Assembly (NCBI RefSeq): GCF_010015445.1
Contig: NC_053116.1
Location: 3,756,068-3,820,067 of the forward strand
Source: Perca fluviatilis
Lineage: Eukaryota; Chordata; Actinopteri; Perciformes; Percidae
Reading direction: 5' to 3'
Length of the DNA: 64,000 nt
Below are positions 52,401-64,000 of this stretch, one piece after another (within the stretch, counting starts at the first letter, position 1; every line of letters starts with the position of its first letter). A model generated the notes under the pieces. That model was not told the origin of the DNA. It searched no databases and worked only from the letters and a program-made list of their open reading frames with translations. A program made the translations under genes and the position numbers.

Positions 52401-55400
52401 CTAGCTTTAAAGTACATCCCATAGCCTTTTTCCAGCAGAAGAACAATTGGGACTACGTGAACGTACTACATGGATCCTAAGATATTTTTTAAAACTTATT
52501 TCCAAGGTTCAGTGAACTGAGAGGCTGGAGAAGCAGATGTTCCACTCAAACTGTCCTGCTGCAGGTACACGGAGACACAAACTTCTCCATTTTCCATTTG
52601 TGTTCTTTCACGCAGGCCTGAAGATGGTCTGACTCAATCCAGGCAATCACAATGTACATGCATTGAAATATGTCAAACATATTAACATAGTTTGTGATAT
52701 ATAAAACATGATATTCTTTTTTTTTTATTACATTGTTTGGCAGATGAATATATTTGAAATGAACAAGCTTTTTTGAGTGTCCTCATATAATCTGACAAAG
52801 TGACGTCCTTTGACTGTTTCCTGCATTCACTACGAGTTAACGAACAGCTGAAGAACTCATATACGTACACCTCCCTGAATGTTTTACGCTCGTTCCGAGA
52901 TTCTCAAAATTTTGCAGGTGGATTTAAAACAATGCAATTTTAACTTTACTGTACTGAAAATATAGATCAACTTCCTAACTGTCAACTGGTTTAAGAAGAG
53001 CATTATGTGATCATTTTGGGGAAATGTGTGATATTTATCAAGATGTGTAAAACCACTGCTGCTGAAATTGAATCAACACTTCTTTAAAAAACAACCAAAC
53101 TGCTGCCATGTGTGTGAAACTATTCAGCAAGAGTCCTCTGTCACCATTTGATGAAGTGCAGCTTTTGTGCACGACGCTACGTTTGTGCGTGTTGTTTGTA
53201 TATTCATGATTTCAATATTTGGACATGTATCGACTGAACTCAGACCAGATCCACACGGTAAGCTCTCACTCAGCACCGATCAAACACATAGTCAAAGTCG
53301 TTTCCCTTTTGTCACTTTGGGATGATCCCAGTCAGATGATTTGCAGTTTTTACTGTAAAACAGTTAGATTTGTGCTTACCGTATCACCTCCGCGCAGAAC
53401 CTCCTCTTTGCCTCTGTCTTCCTTTTCTCAGGTTCTTCGAGGGAGATACTTTGAAATCATTCAGAGGGGGAGTTATTCCACAGGAAATATGGTTTTCGGC
53501 AACTCTAACCTTAACAAAAAGTAAAACAGACATACCTTGGTGTGAAGAGGGCTGCACACTTGAGTGATTTAGGTTGGAATCACAAAAAACCTACAAAAAA
53601 AAACAACCAACGAAGAACAAAAGAGGACTTGTATAAAATCTGCACAATCAAATCACTTTCATCACAAAGTTTGCAATTATAGTTTTAGTTGCCAGTCTGC
53701 TGCTTGAAAGAAACAATTGTTCAAATTTAAATTTCAAAATATGTTATCATCTTACTATTAAAATATAACAACAACAGGTTAATGGTCCATACACTCACCT
53801 GTGGACAGTCTCCGAGGGCACAGAACGCTGCCACATATCCACTCAACATTTATATCCAGAGCAGGAGGAGGGCAGTTAAAGCCATGTCTCAGCAAATCAC
53901 AAGAAACTGCAACAAAAACTTTGACACTTTCCAAACGGCGCTCTGACAAACTCAATAAATATGTGTGTTGGAAAATAAGCTGTTTTTACCTGAGGAAATA
54001 GAACAAAGAAGCCGTCTTTGTGCGAGCAAAATAACAACTTTTTCCACACATTTTAACCTGCTTCGGTGCAAATGTTCCTTCATCAGCAACAATGCCGAGC
54101 GTTCAGTAAACGGGTTGATTATTTTTATTTAGCTCTTTCTGATCAAATGGGATTTCTTTAAAACATGAATGAAAATGAGTCCTCTGCTGCTTTTCAAGTT
54201 TATTTTAGTTATTTATAGTTTAAAATTAGCATTTAGAATCAAATTCAGATTAAATAATTACTGTGGATCTAGATAAATATAACATAGTACACATACTAGG
54301 GTGTAGTATCAAGGATTATGATTATAGCACCAGGCATGCCACAGGAGGCAAAAGTACTGTAGTATATACTTTAGAGATCTGACTAAATGGGGCATCATGC
54401 CTAGTCATATAATTCAAGAAAATATCTCTTATCTCATATATATTAAAAAATATTTAATCAATGCCACCGGTCTCATTAAGGGTGTTTGTATGTTTTAGAT
54501 GGGTCTTCCCATCATTGAATCATGTCATGTTCTTATCTTTACATTCTGTCAATCATTTAAACTAGGTCCTGTGTTGTGTAGACTTGAATGTTGTTATGTC
54601 CCCGTTATGTTCTTATGTCCCTGTTATTATGGTTGTGTCATTTACTAATGTTTTCAAGAAACAAATTGGTATGAAAACGGTTTCCAGGAGATAGGTTTGC
54701 TCTCCTGTGATGGTATAGGTTGTCTAAATATGCGTGCAACATACTGTCCTTGCTTCCTCTTGTTGACTTCTCTCATATTTGCATTGATGTGAGTGTGTCC
54801 AACAGTTGTCCTTTCACAATTGTTCTTGTCAGCAGATTCCTTGTGAGATTCTTTGAGTTGTGTGAGATCAGGGAAACATTCCTGTGAATCCTGGCACACC
54901 TCCTCTGAACCAACTGAACTACAGTAGAACTGAAAGCATCAGACCAGCCCAAGGCCTTCTCCAGCGCACATTTGGACGTTTTGTAGCAGGAGAAGCCCAG
55001 GTGTTAGGCTACTAGTAAGCCATGACAGTGTGACAGTGAGCCAGCATCAACAATACCAGGACCCTGAAACCCAAGACAATGTTAAAGCTACTGTAGAAGT
55101 TTTTGAAGCAGACAGAAGGCAATGTAAGGGCTCATTCATTTATTCAGTTTGAACTACGTAGGTTTTTCATTAGTTTGGTTTAGGTTCTGCTAAATGGTCA
55201 AACATAAGTGATTCAGGTGTGTGCTGGAAACAGTGCCTCATTTTTGTGCGTGCAGCTCCGAGTAGGACAATAGTGCATCTCACTGTGTGAATTGTGTTCT
55301 CGTGTGACTATCAACAGTGTGAAAAAAGCTTTGATGACTATACTTCTGATCGCGCAACATGCCTGAGCATACGATGATGAGGTGAGAATTGTGTTTTGAT

Positions 55401-55760
55401 TCTTGCTGACGATGTTCCAATGTAACCCTCTCGGCGGGCGTGATTCAGAGTGAAAATCATATTGTCGATATGCCAATGATTCACTCCTTCCCTGACAAAG
55501 GTTTTGGAATGTGAGGGCTTACTCAGCTGATTCATGCCTCTGTGACCTATAGTGAAACTCCTGAAATCAGACTTTCAAATGAAACAGGCTTTTTGTTAGT
55601 CTATAGATTAAATATGGTAAAAAAAAAAAAAAAAAGTGTGAATAAAAAGTCTTACTCACTTTCCAAATGCAGAATTTCTTTTAAAACCTCGTGACAACTC
55701 TGTGTCTTATCTGAGGTTGGCATATATAAGACATCGCTGTGCCACTCTACATTTACACTC
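49441..55760. other. Long stretch with no recognised gene
   Basis: Apart from an (ATT)n run at 49482-49509 I see no supported feature. Open frames are short and motif-free. The only exon-like pair is 53222-53254 (MYRLNSDQIHT before gtaagc) and 53433-53524 (VLRGRYFEIIQRGSYSTGNM after ttttctcag, ending TAA). They are phase-compatible but match nothing I know. Confidence 0.4.
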
Positions 55761-55761
55761 A

Positions 55762-56010
55762 TTATCCAGTTTATTAGGTCCACCTAGCTACAACTAATGC
55801 AGTCTAATACAACCATCCTGCAATAAATCATCTCTTCACAATGGTTATGATATACAGTTTGTGTTTTAGAGAGGTTTTAATTCAACTCTTTGATCATTTG
55901 GAAGCAGCCGTCTGTAGTGCTGTTGACCTATATTGACTAATTCTGACAGTTTCTATTATTTTGTCCACCCTTTTATATCATTGAGGATAGACAAAGTAAC
56001 ACCTTGCTGA
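55762..56010. mobile_element. MITE fragment with ttattaggtccacctag terminus
   Basis: The left end ccagtttattaggtccacct and the following actaatgcagtctaatacaa match a dispersed fish MITE (recalled). The opposite end (ctaataaactgg) is not found, so the right border is a guess. Confidence 0.45.
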
Positions 56011-56895
56011 TCTAATGCTGCTTCACGACCAAAACATACCTCCAAAAGTACGGTAAAACTTAAGATATGCTTTTCTTTGCAACATTATTGTCCAATAATT
56101 AACCAATCAGCATCTTATCTTATTTTTCACAAAGACCTATAAAGCTTTGTGGGTTTTTTGTGTGTTTACTGTAATATACCAGTGAAATGTACACGCTGTA
56201 CCCAGAGCAGTTGATAATGGGACTTTCCCAGTGAAATTGCATTTTCTTGCTGTGCACGTACGAGCTGTGTGAGGCCCTTGGGTGTGCATTCAGGACATGC
56301 TTATAGAAGATGTTATGATGAGCATGGTGAGTCTTGTGTTTGGTATGTATCTGCAATGTAAGTGACTAGAGCTGTTAGATCAATGTAGTGGAGTAAAACA
56401 TTATACACTATTTCCCTTAAAATATTGGGTGTACATTCAACAAAATGGAACTCATCAAGTGAGGTATTACTGTTTTTAAACTTGTAAACTTTGGGAATGC
56501 TTGCTAGCTTGAAGATCAACTCTGTTTTTTTTTCACAGTGCTACTATAAAATACTTATTAACCCGAGACAGGTCTTCAAGGCACTATATTCCCCATTTAT
56601 ACATGAAGCGTAGAATACACTTCATACCCTTTACCAAGTCATTACTGAGGAGAGTTCATGCTGGGGCCCACTGTACTGAGCAATACACACCACAGATTAT
56701 CTTTCACAGCACACAGTAAGCTACGGTTTATTTCTAACCAGTGTGACTATCTGACTGCTCGCGTTTCGTGACAAGGTAGACTTCTTCTTAACAATGTTCC
56801 TAAATAACCAATAAATCAAATCTACAGTTAATTACAACTTTTTTTTTTTACTTCTGTAGCCCTATAGTTTCAGATCCCAGCATGTTTGTTCCATT

Positions 56896-57069
56896 AACGT
56901 TCTTCAGACATCTCTGCAGAACCTCAAACTGCATGCTGATAAGGCAAAATTAACCCATAATTCTATTAAACATCTTCCTACCATTCATTCACATAATGGT
57001 GCTGAAATTGAAGCTGTTCAGTCTTATAGATATCTGGAAATTTCGTTAGATAGCAATATGATTTTTCAC
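56896..57069 (+). mobile_element. CR1-group LINE RT fragment
   Basis: An open 58-codon frame without ATG reads LQTSLQNLKLHADKAKLTHN, then NGAEIEAVQSYRYLEISLD. LN(A)DKTK and the YKYLGI..D motif are typical just after the RT palm. It is truncated on both sides and ends in TAA. Confidence 0.65.
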
Positions 57070-57850
57070 TAACCAGGACCACTCTATCAACCAGATACGT
57101 TTGAACAATTTAATAATGAAAGATGCGATGCATGAAGTCGCTGGTATGTGAGACATGAAGTCGCTTGTAGTCATCAGTTGACTTGACGTTGACTGCGTGG
57201 GGGAAATCTGCCGTAGCACACGGGCACGACAGACCCCCAAAACCTCCAGTTTCTTAAAACAAGACAGAGTGGAGCTGAGGTTGTTGTGATCTGAACAGAT
57301 GTAGCGGTGGAACGATTCGGGGCAGTAATGGCCCACGATTGTATTTATTGGTCTGGGATACCATTTTGAAAGGCTGAGGATGATATTAACGAATGTAGCG
57401 GTGAACAATTGGGAGAATCGACTGCCCATGATTTCTAACAGTAAGGTTCAGGGATGCCTTTGAAGGCTGAGGTGGCGGCTCAGGTGAGGTGGAGTAATGG
57501 CTGGTGCTGGATGCCAGGAGGGGCTGATGTCCTGTTGTTGAATGGCCTTGGTGGTGTAGGCTGCTGGTACTGATGTATCGCCAAAGCTTTGGTGATTTTT
57601 GTTCTCGTTGATGAGCCTTTTTGTTGTTTCTGATGCTGTTCTTTTTTGCTGTCTTTGAAATGGAGAATCTGAAAGAACTGACATCATGACGTGTTGCGGG
57701 AGTGAGCGGGATGACGTCATCTGCGATGGGTTTGGTTTGCAAGTTTGACATGAAAGTATTGAAACGTTTTGCTTCATTGTCCGTTCTGAGGAATGAAATT
57801 CGGGAGACGGTGAGGTGACGTCCATTCTGGAGATGAGGTGAGTAACGTTA
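57070..57850 (-). other. Stretch with imperfect direct repeat and unrecognised minus-strand frames
   Basis: Two imperfect copies of a unit of about 92 bp start at about 57302 and 57395 (gtagcggtg.aac.att..g). Overlapping minus-strand frames at 57386-57751 and 57448-57825 (start MDVTSPSPEFHSSERTMKQN) are Ser/Gln/Thr-rich. I recognise no domain; a mobile-element protein remnant is possible. Confidence 0.35.
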
Positions 57851-60800
57851 GATGAATAAGTTGGTATTGATACAAGATGGATTGCTAGTCGTTTGCTTTA
57901 CTTGAAGCGGTCAAACTGGTGTTTGTGTGCCCTCGGTCTGGTGCAGAATGCAGGAGCCAATGAGAGGAGAGGGTTAGGTGGGTATTTACAGGAATACCGG
58001 AAGACGCGTGTTTGAGGTGTGGCCCTGCTGCTGAAATTATGCTAGATAGCTTGAATTAAATCTCATTTTCAACTGGCACAGAATGTCATTATATAAAAGT
58101 GGGTCCCAGACATAACTAGAATAAAATAACCTTAACCCTGCGTTATATTGCAGAAGAAAAGGCTAAATATCATACACATCACTGTGCACTGTATAAGAGC
58201 ATAGTATAACTTAAAGGAGAAATACTTTCTCACATTTAAACTACAGTTCACAGGACTGACTCTTGATACCGCACCAATAAATACCAACATTGCACAGCCT
58301 TACAGTACTTTGCACCATATGAAATGGAATGAATTATGAAACTAGAAAGTCTCATCTCATTAGATGAATGTAAAGTTATTATTTGGAACATGTTTAGAGA
58401 TGTGTGTGATTGTTTCTGAAGTTTATATATATCTGGCTGTGGTTTAATGTGTCTTATCTCTTATTTCTCCTGCTGTAATCAGATCCCCATTGATCCTCAA
58501 TAAGACTACTGGATTAAATGAAGGTTATTAAAAAGATTGGAGTAAACTATTGTTTTCTTTAAAACCTGCATGATCATCTGACTGCTTGAGTGTTTGAATT
58601 CACTTAGTAGTGATGAACTAGCGACACTACTTTTACCACGAGGCTTTGTGATTCACTCAAAAACTGAAAACAGTCTTTCCTTATTAGTGCTTTTGGGGCT
58701 TGAATGAGACAAAATGAAATTCCTGTTTTGAATCTTTCTATAAAGTATTTGTTTTAGACTGCATGCTTCTCAATTAGGAATGTCTTTTCTTCCTCAGAAA
58801 TATTATTTCCTGGTGTCAGAATGATTGTTCTGTGTAAACGCATCATCTCAGACATGTTCAGTATCAACAACCTCAAATGGTAGACCAATACATTTTTGAA
58901 GAGGAAACATTAAGAGCAGAAAGCGGGGGAAGCCCAGTAACGTGCTGGATGACATTCTAACAGGTGTAAACAGCTTGTCAAAGGTCATCTCCGCTAACAG
59001 AATGCCAGCGAGGCACAACGGAAGCCTGGCTTCTTTGAAATCTCGATTTCTTTTGAAAAGCCATTATTATTAAGCTCATCAGGTAACGTGTTTTCATAGG
59101 ACATTAACAGATGGTCGCTGTACTTTTTTTCAAGTACCTCTTTTCTGCATGTGAGATGTTTTGCAAGTATTATATCAGCTACAAATTAAAGACAATACAC
59201 TCATGCACATGAGATGCAGGTTAAAATTCAATGAACAAAAATAAATGTGTGGAATTATTGGAGATATTTTCCTTCTGCTGTCTAGTTCCTTTTGTTTAAA
59301 GAAATTACATTCTTTTTTCCTCATGCTGCATTTTCCGATTAGCAAAGTTTCAATATGCAAAACCTCTGATGCAAAGAACTGACTGAACTAAATTCTTGCC
59401 TTTGAACACAAAATGCGGTCTTACATACAAAGTTCAAAACAGTGAATCACATTCTCAGTCCTCAGAATATCCTCACCTCATATTAGCACGTTCAAGGTAA
59501 TGCAACATGCTGAGCAGGATTTCAACTGAATTGCTTTAATTAATAATTAGGTCCACACCAAAGGAATGTGTCATATCCACTGCACCATCACCACCCCATG
59601 CAGTCACAGTTGTGGTGATACACAAAAATCTAAAAATTATATTGCAGACAGTCTGTCATCTTGCATTTACATCAGGTTACAGATATACAATCCACAATAC
59701 ATTACTATTGTATTCTCCCTTCCCCTTTTTGTGTCCAACCCTGGCATGACTACAGTGATGTCATCACAGGTAAGGTCCATGGGTTTAGAGTGTGAGCTGG
59801 ACATAAGATTACTGTAGTGTTTGGGAATTGATACAATTTGGTTTTAGCTTTGTTTAGACCCCAGGGCACATTCAGACACCAAAACACAGAATCAAGTATT
59901 GAAAATTCTTTATTTAGCCTAAGCCGAAACTGATAATTGCAAAGCGGGGTTAGGGTGTATGAATGGTGAGCAGGTGGTATGGATATCCAGGTGGAAGCTG
60001 ATGGCATCTGGTGGTGGGATACTGGTGCAGGCTGGTGAGAAGGTGATCAGCAGGGGCACACTCAGCTCAGGTTCTGACAGACACTGGAGGTGGAAGATAC
60101 ATGGGTGACAATGTTTCCAGCAAAGTTACAACGAAAGATCAATTCAAATAACATTCACTGGAGCATGGGGACCTGGAGAATTACCATGGAGAGCCAGGTA
60201 TCTTCTACAGAGCTTGATGATTGATGAGAATCAGGTGTTCCAGGTCATGATTGCTGAGCCACGCCCCTGCTGAGAATCAACACACACACAAGGAGGAGAC
60301 ACAGGGAAACAAACAGGAAACACTAGAGGAAATCTATAGGTCCCAGAAAGGGCTGTGAAAGGAATTTTCCGAACCCACACTGAAACAAGGTCTCCCTCTC
60401 GTTGAGGAAGAGGACCGGTTGATGTTGTCGGATGGGATAGAGTGTGTCCTGAAGTGTTGCGCTGCAGTCTGTTGGACGGGCTGTTGGCCCTTCAAATACT
60501 TTCCCACCTTACATTCACACTTCTGCTGCCACTTCTTCTTTCTGTGCTTTTAATGTAGCCATGTGACTTCAGACTGATCATATAGTTTCATTTACCTCGG
60601 AACCAGGATAGTTGAAGCTGGGAATGACGTCACAGTCGAGTTGAATGCGTCCCATTTACAAGTCAGATTTTTTATTGTGTGCTCTAGCCAGGTTAGCCAT
60701 TGTTAGCAATGCCAGTTGATAACGCATTACGCTGTTTTAAACAACACGTCCATAGATAGAAGTTGGACATGACTGTGTGAACGACTGATTTAGTGAGACA

Positions 60801-61579
60801 CAAATAAGACAGAAGTGCTTATAACTGTATGTTACTACAGCTTTCACTACTGTTGATGCACGAGGCAGCCATGTTGGATTTTGAGCTTGGGGTACTGCGA
60901 GTTCAGGGGGCTTGTTTCCGACTTTGACATTGGAAATTTCGAACTCTGAGTAGTAATGGAACGCACTATTGGTCAAAACACTTGTACTTGCATGTTTTCA
61001 CATAGTAGGTGCTTCTCGTGTCGCTTAAATTGCCTCCTCGACTCCTCCACTTGCCTCCCTTCCTCGCGTCTTCGTCCCTCCCACCGAGGAGGCACGGGAG
61101 AGACACGAGGAAATCATGGGAGGAGAGCGGAACCGAGCAAATGTGTTTAAGAGGGATGAGACGTCCTTTCCTCTGAAGCGTCACATGAATTTGTCTGCTT
61201 TATGGGCAGAGTTAGCAACTCCTTCAGCTGCACGCCTTCCAGGAAGGCGTAGTCGAGGAGTTATCAGTGTTCTCATAATGGTTTTAGCGGGACGTTTTCT
61301 TTTGGTTACCAGAAGTGTTTTTTAAAAGGTAGGATAACATTCTATAAAACATTCTAAAAAATGTTTGATGATAACATTCTTAAAATGTTCTCTGAACATT
61401 AGATTACAACGTTTCCTTTAAAACATTATTTGAACTTGTGGGAAATTTCACTGCCAGCTGGGTTTTCAATGTGATGACAAAAATCGTGACAATGTTGTTG
61501 TTTTTTTCAAAACTCACAGTCAGCACATCAGAAGTCAATGCAGATTAAACTGTGGATCACCTTAAATTGCTTTGAGTCA
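57851..61579. other. Long stretch with no recognised gene
   Basis: Only a SINE fragment at 59549-59599 (ccacaccaaaggaatgtgtc, same family as 27638-27848, minus strand) is supported. A GC-rich patch at about 61000-61300 has short open frames without known motifs. Confidence 0.45.
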
Positions 61580-62095
61580 AAATTCAATTCATTTATAGTA
61601 TCAAGAGTTATCTCAAGACACTTTACAGATAAAGTAGGTCTAGACCACACTATAATTTACAAAGACCCAACAATTCCAATAATTCCCCTAAGAGCAAGCA
61701 TTTAGTGCTACAGTAGCGAGGAAAAACTTGTCACCTCAAGTGGTGAAGAGAACTTATTTTTACCTCAGACAGACTCAGGCTCTTGTTGGGCGGACATGGG
61801 CATAGTAGGGCGTAGCAGGGCGTAGCAGGCGTAGCAGGGCCACGGCGGCAGCTGCAACCATGATTTAGGTACCATCCTGATCCAAGTAAAACTGTGAGTC
61901 ATGAAAACATAAGGACTCCGGGGAATAAGCTCCCCGGAGCTAGGTTAGTAACAAGCATTTCTGGAACATGAATACACACAGATGGAAAGAGAGCGGAGAG
62001 AGGAGCTCAGTGTGTCGAAGGAAGTCCCCCGGCAGTCTAAAACTATAACAGCATAACTAAGAGCTGGTCCAAGGCAAACCTGAGCCAGCTCTCTA
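61580..62095 (-). mobile_element. L2-like LINE 3' UTR, minus strand
   Basis: This is the reverse complement of the 3' UTR at about 35400-36123: the tail region (attcatttatagtatcaaga), gtaggtctagaccacactat, ggggaataagctccccggag and cccccggcagtctaaaacta all match. No coding part. A GTAGCAGGGC unit is repeated at about 61805-61845. Confidence 0.75.
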
Positions 62096-62858
62096 AGGGT
62101 GGGTAGATGAATCTGACAACTATAATAATAATAACTTTTATTTATATAGCACCTTTCATGAAACCCAAGGACACTTTACAGAATTACTGTGGCTAAGCTA
62201 AGGCTATGGCAAACAGGTGTTGTTTCAGGAGTTCCCGGGTGTGTTGTAAGCACTGTTGTATTTCTATATCTCAAGCTGCCCTTTGGATGTATGTATAGTG
62301 AATATGTTTAGTTCTGCAGCACATTACTGGAATTACTTTAGTTTCACTTTGTGCAGTTCACATTACTCAAAAAGGGCAACAACAAAAAAATTAAGCCAAT
62401 TGAAGCATATTGCTTTAATTAATTTAATATACTGTAAGTTAGCACAATCCATGCAGTAGAGAAGTGAACTTCTATTTGAACAAAAAAATGAATTAAAAGA
62501 TACTTCAAAGACAATAGTGAAACATTTATGTTGGTGTTTAAAGTCCCCCTCCACTTAAAATGTGTTTTTCTTATATTCATGTCCTCTAAAATGTCTGACC
62601 TTGACTGTACTGAAATTTGTTCAAAGTTTGTCACTAGAGAACAAGCACTTTAACACTACTCCATTGCACTTTAAATATGCTATTTGCATAAGGGCATTAA
62701 CTTATGCTATTTTTACTATGCCATTGCACAAGTACTGTAATGGCAAAATTACATTTAAGCATGATTCTTTATATTTTTATGTTTTATTTCTGTTTTAGTT
62801 TTTCTCACAATACTGAAAGGGAGTTTATCTCATTCCCACATGTCGATTCTGATTCTGC
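62096..62858. other. Spacer, AT-rich
   Basis: At 62120-62175, aataacttttatttatatag and cctttcatgaaacccaagga resemble a common fish repeat end. No gene recognised. Confidence 0.45.
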
Positions 62859-63590
62859 TTAACTAAGTAGGAGCCACCGAGCCTGGAGATGAATGTGTAC
62901 AGCCTTAGTTTGAACCGATAAAGGTACAAGATCACAGTAAACTATCTCTCTCTGCAGATTCAGTTGCCAGTTGAGATGTATGGGCCATGTGACCTCATGG
63001 TGAAAGTAGGGCAGAGGGGAAAGAACAAAGTGGCTCCATGATGTCTTTTGAGCTGTAGCATTATCTTCTACGTCTAGAGTTGCCTGTAAGAAATGCAGAG
63101 TCATGTTTAAGACCAGAACATGTGTGATTATCACTCCCCTTTTTTGTTTTGCATATAAAAACAAAGTTAAAATTTCAGACAAATACTCTGGGACCATTTA
63201 AGGCCTTGAAAGCAAACAATAAAATCTGAAAATCTATTCTAAAACGCACAGGGAGCCAATGTAGGGTGTAGAGAATGGGAGTGATATGTGCGCAGCAGCA
63301 TTTTGCACAAGTTGAAGACGTGAGATGGAGGTTTGATTCAGACCAATATAAAGAGCATTACAGTAATCCAACCTTGAACCAATAAAAGCATGAATCGCCT
63401 TTTCTAGATCGTGCCTGTTAAGGAAGGGCTTAACTTTAGCCAGGAGACGAAGCTGGAAAAAGCTCATTCTAGCAACATTACTGATCTGCTTGTCAAATTT
63501 CATGCTGCAATCAAAAGTAAACCCCAAGTTTTTGACAGAAGACCTAGTGTAAGATGCCAGAGCTCCCAAACTCAAAGCTGGATCATACAA
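62859..63590 (-). mobile_element. CR1/L2-group LINE, RT C-terminal region, minus strand
   Basis: The frame at 63590-63234 reads VKNLGFTFDCSMKFDKQISN, then FFQLRLLAKVKPFL, HAFIGSRLDYCNALYIGL and LQLVQNAAAHI, the very conserved region after the RT palm in fish L2-like elements. A second frame down to 62859 carries VPEYLSEILTLF and later pieces. Stops and shifts are present. Confidence 0.85.
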
Positions 63591-63741
63591 CAGTACTATC
63601 GTCTATCATCTGAGCCTGTAAATAATGTCTATGTTGTTGAAATGTGTCTTTTAATCTTGCTGAACCTACATTTCATTGCTTATGTGCCTTCACATTGTGT
63701 CAATGAAAATAAAGTTGAATTGAATTGAATTGAATTGAATA
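63591..63741 (+). mobile_element. LINE 3' tail ending in TTGAA repeats
   Basis: It ends caatgaaaataaagttgaat followed by TTGAA repeats, a polyadenylation-like and LINE-type terminus. The body is too short to classify. Confidence 0.5.
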
Positions 63742-64000
63742 GAGAGGTGTTTTTACATTCCTCTCCTAAAGGTGGAGATGTCTGTACACTTCTCTGAAAT
63801 CTGAGATTCAAACATATTCTGGGCAAGCTTGATTAGGAATGTCACTAATACGGTAAACCAAACGCTGTCTAATAAGCAAAAACCAGCAAAGAAACTTGAA
63901 ACCTCCAGCGCAGAGCGGACTGTCAGTACAGAGCACACTATCATTTCAGATATAGATATGTCATCTACTGCCAGTCACAAAGCTAACAAACAACAGAAAT
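63742..64000. other. Window end, nothing recognised
   Basis: A minus-strand frame at 63753-63944 has no recognised motif. Confidence 0.4.

Noticed and set aside
57448..57825. A host gene on the minus strand
   Set aside because: Two overlapping frames of similar length, low-complexity composition and no recognised domain.
1..64000. CRISPR array, bacterial operons or ribosome-binding sites
   Set aside because: All tandem arrays found lack spacer structure, and gene structure is clearly eukaryotic.

Overview
The window reads as nuclear DNA of a ray-finned (teleost) fish. Coding sequence is split into short exons with GT-AG introns. The background is dense in fish-type repeats: L1/Tx1, CR1/L2-like LINEs, tRNA-derived SINEs, TTAA- and hAT-type MITEs, IS630/Tc1-group transposons and long CA/GT microsatellites. 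The species cannot be told from the sequence.

The one convincing host gene is foxp3 on the minus strand (about 37.5 kb down to 15.3 kb). Its exons encode a disordered N-terminal part, a C2H2 finger split by an intron, a leucine zipper, a linker, a complete FOXP3-type forkhead and a short C-terminal tail. All junctions agree in phase and together predict about 347 residues. The gene spans about 22 kb because its upstream introns are filled with mobile DNA.

Layout. 0-3.1 kb: a CR1/L2-like RT fragment abutting a decayed L1-like LINE, then a SINE. 4.1-7.5 kb: a broken zinc-finger gene of a repeated teleost family, interrupted by a TTAA MITE that itself carries a second MITE. 8.8-12.9 kb: a six-exon, frameshifted SAMD3-like pseudogene. 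14.0 kb: an actin-like exon fragment. 15.3-37.5 kb: foxp3. Its introns hold an intron-bearing IS630/Tc1-like transposon (21.4-24.1 kb), L2-like 3' ends, a 2.4-kb foldback TTAA MITE (28.0-30.4 kb) and a decayed LINE with a nested MITE (32.1-34.4 kb). 39.8-49.4 kb: more MITEs, a second IS630/Tc1-like copy (41.3-44.1 kb), a 46-bp minisatellite and a TTAA MITE holding an exon-like segment, another MITE and a 58-bp tandem array. 49.5-64 kb: mostly unassigned DNA with LINE relics; no gene was recognised there.

The strongest observations are: the full exon structure of foxp3; a long TG repeat lying against the acceptor of its last exon; the two-level MITE nest whose removal at TTAA joins a zinc-finger reading frame; and a homologous captured exon segment, each with a splice donor, inside two different TTAA MITEs. 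Family names come from recalled motifs, not from searches.
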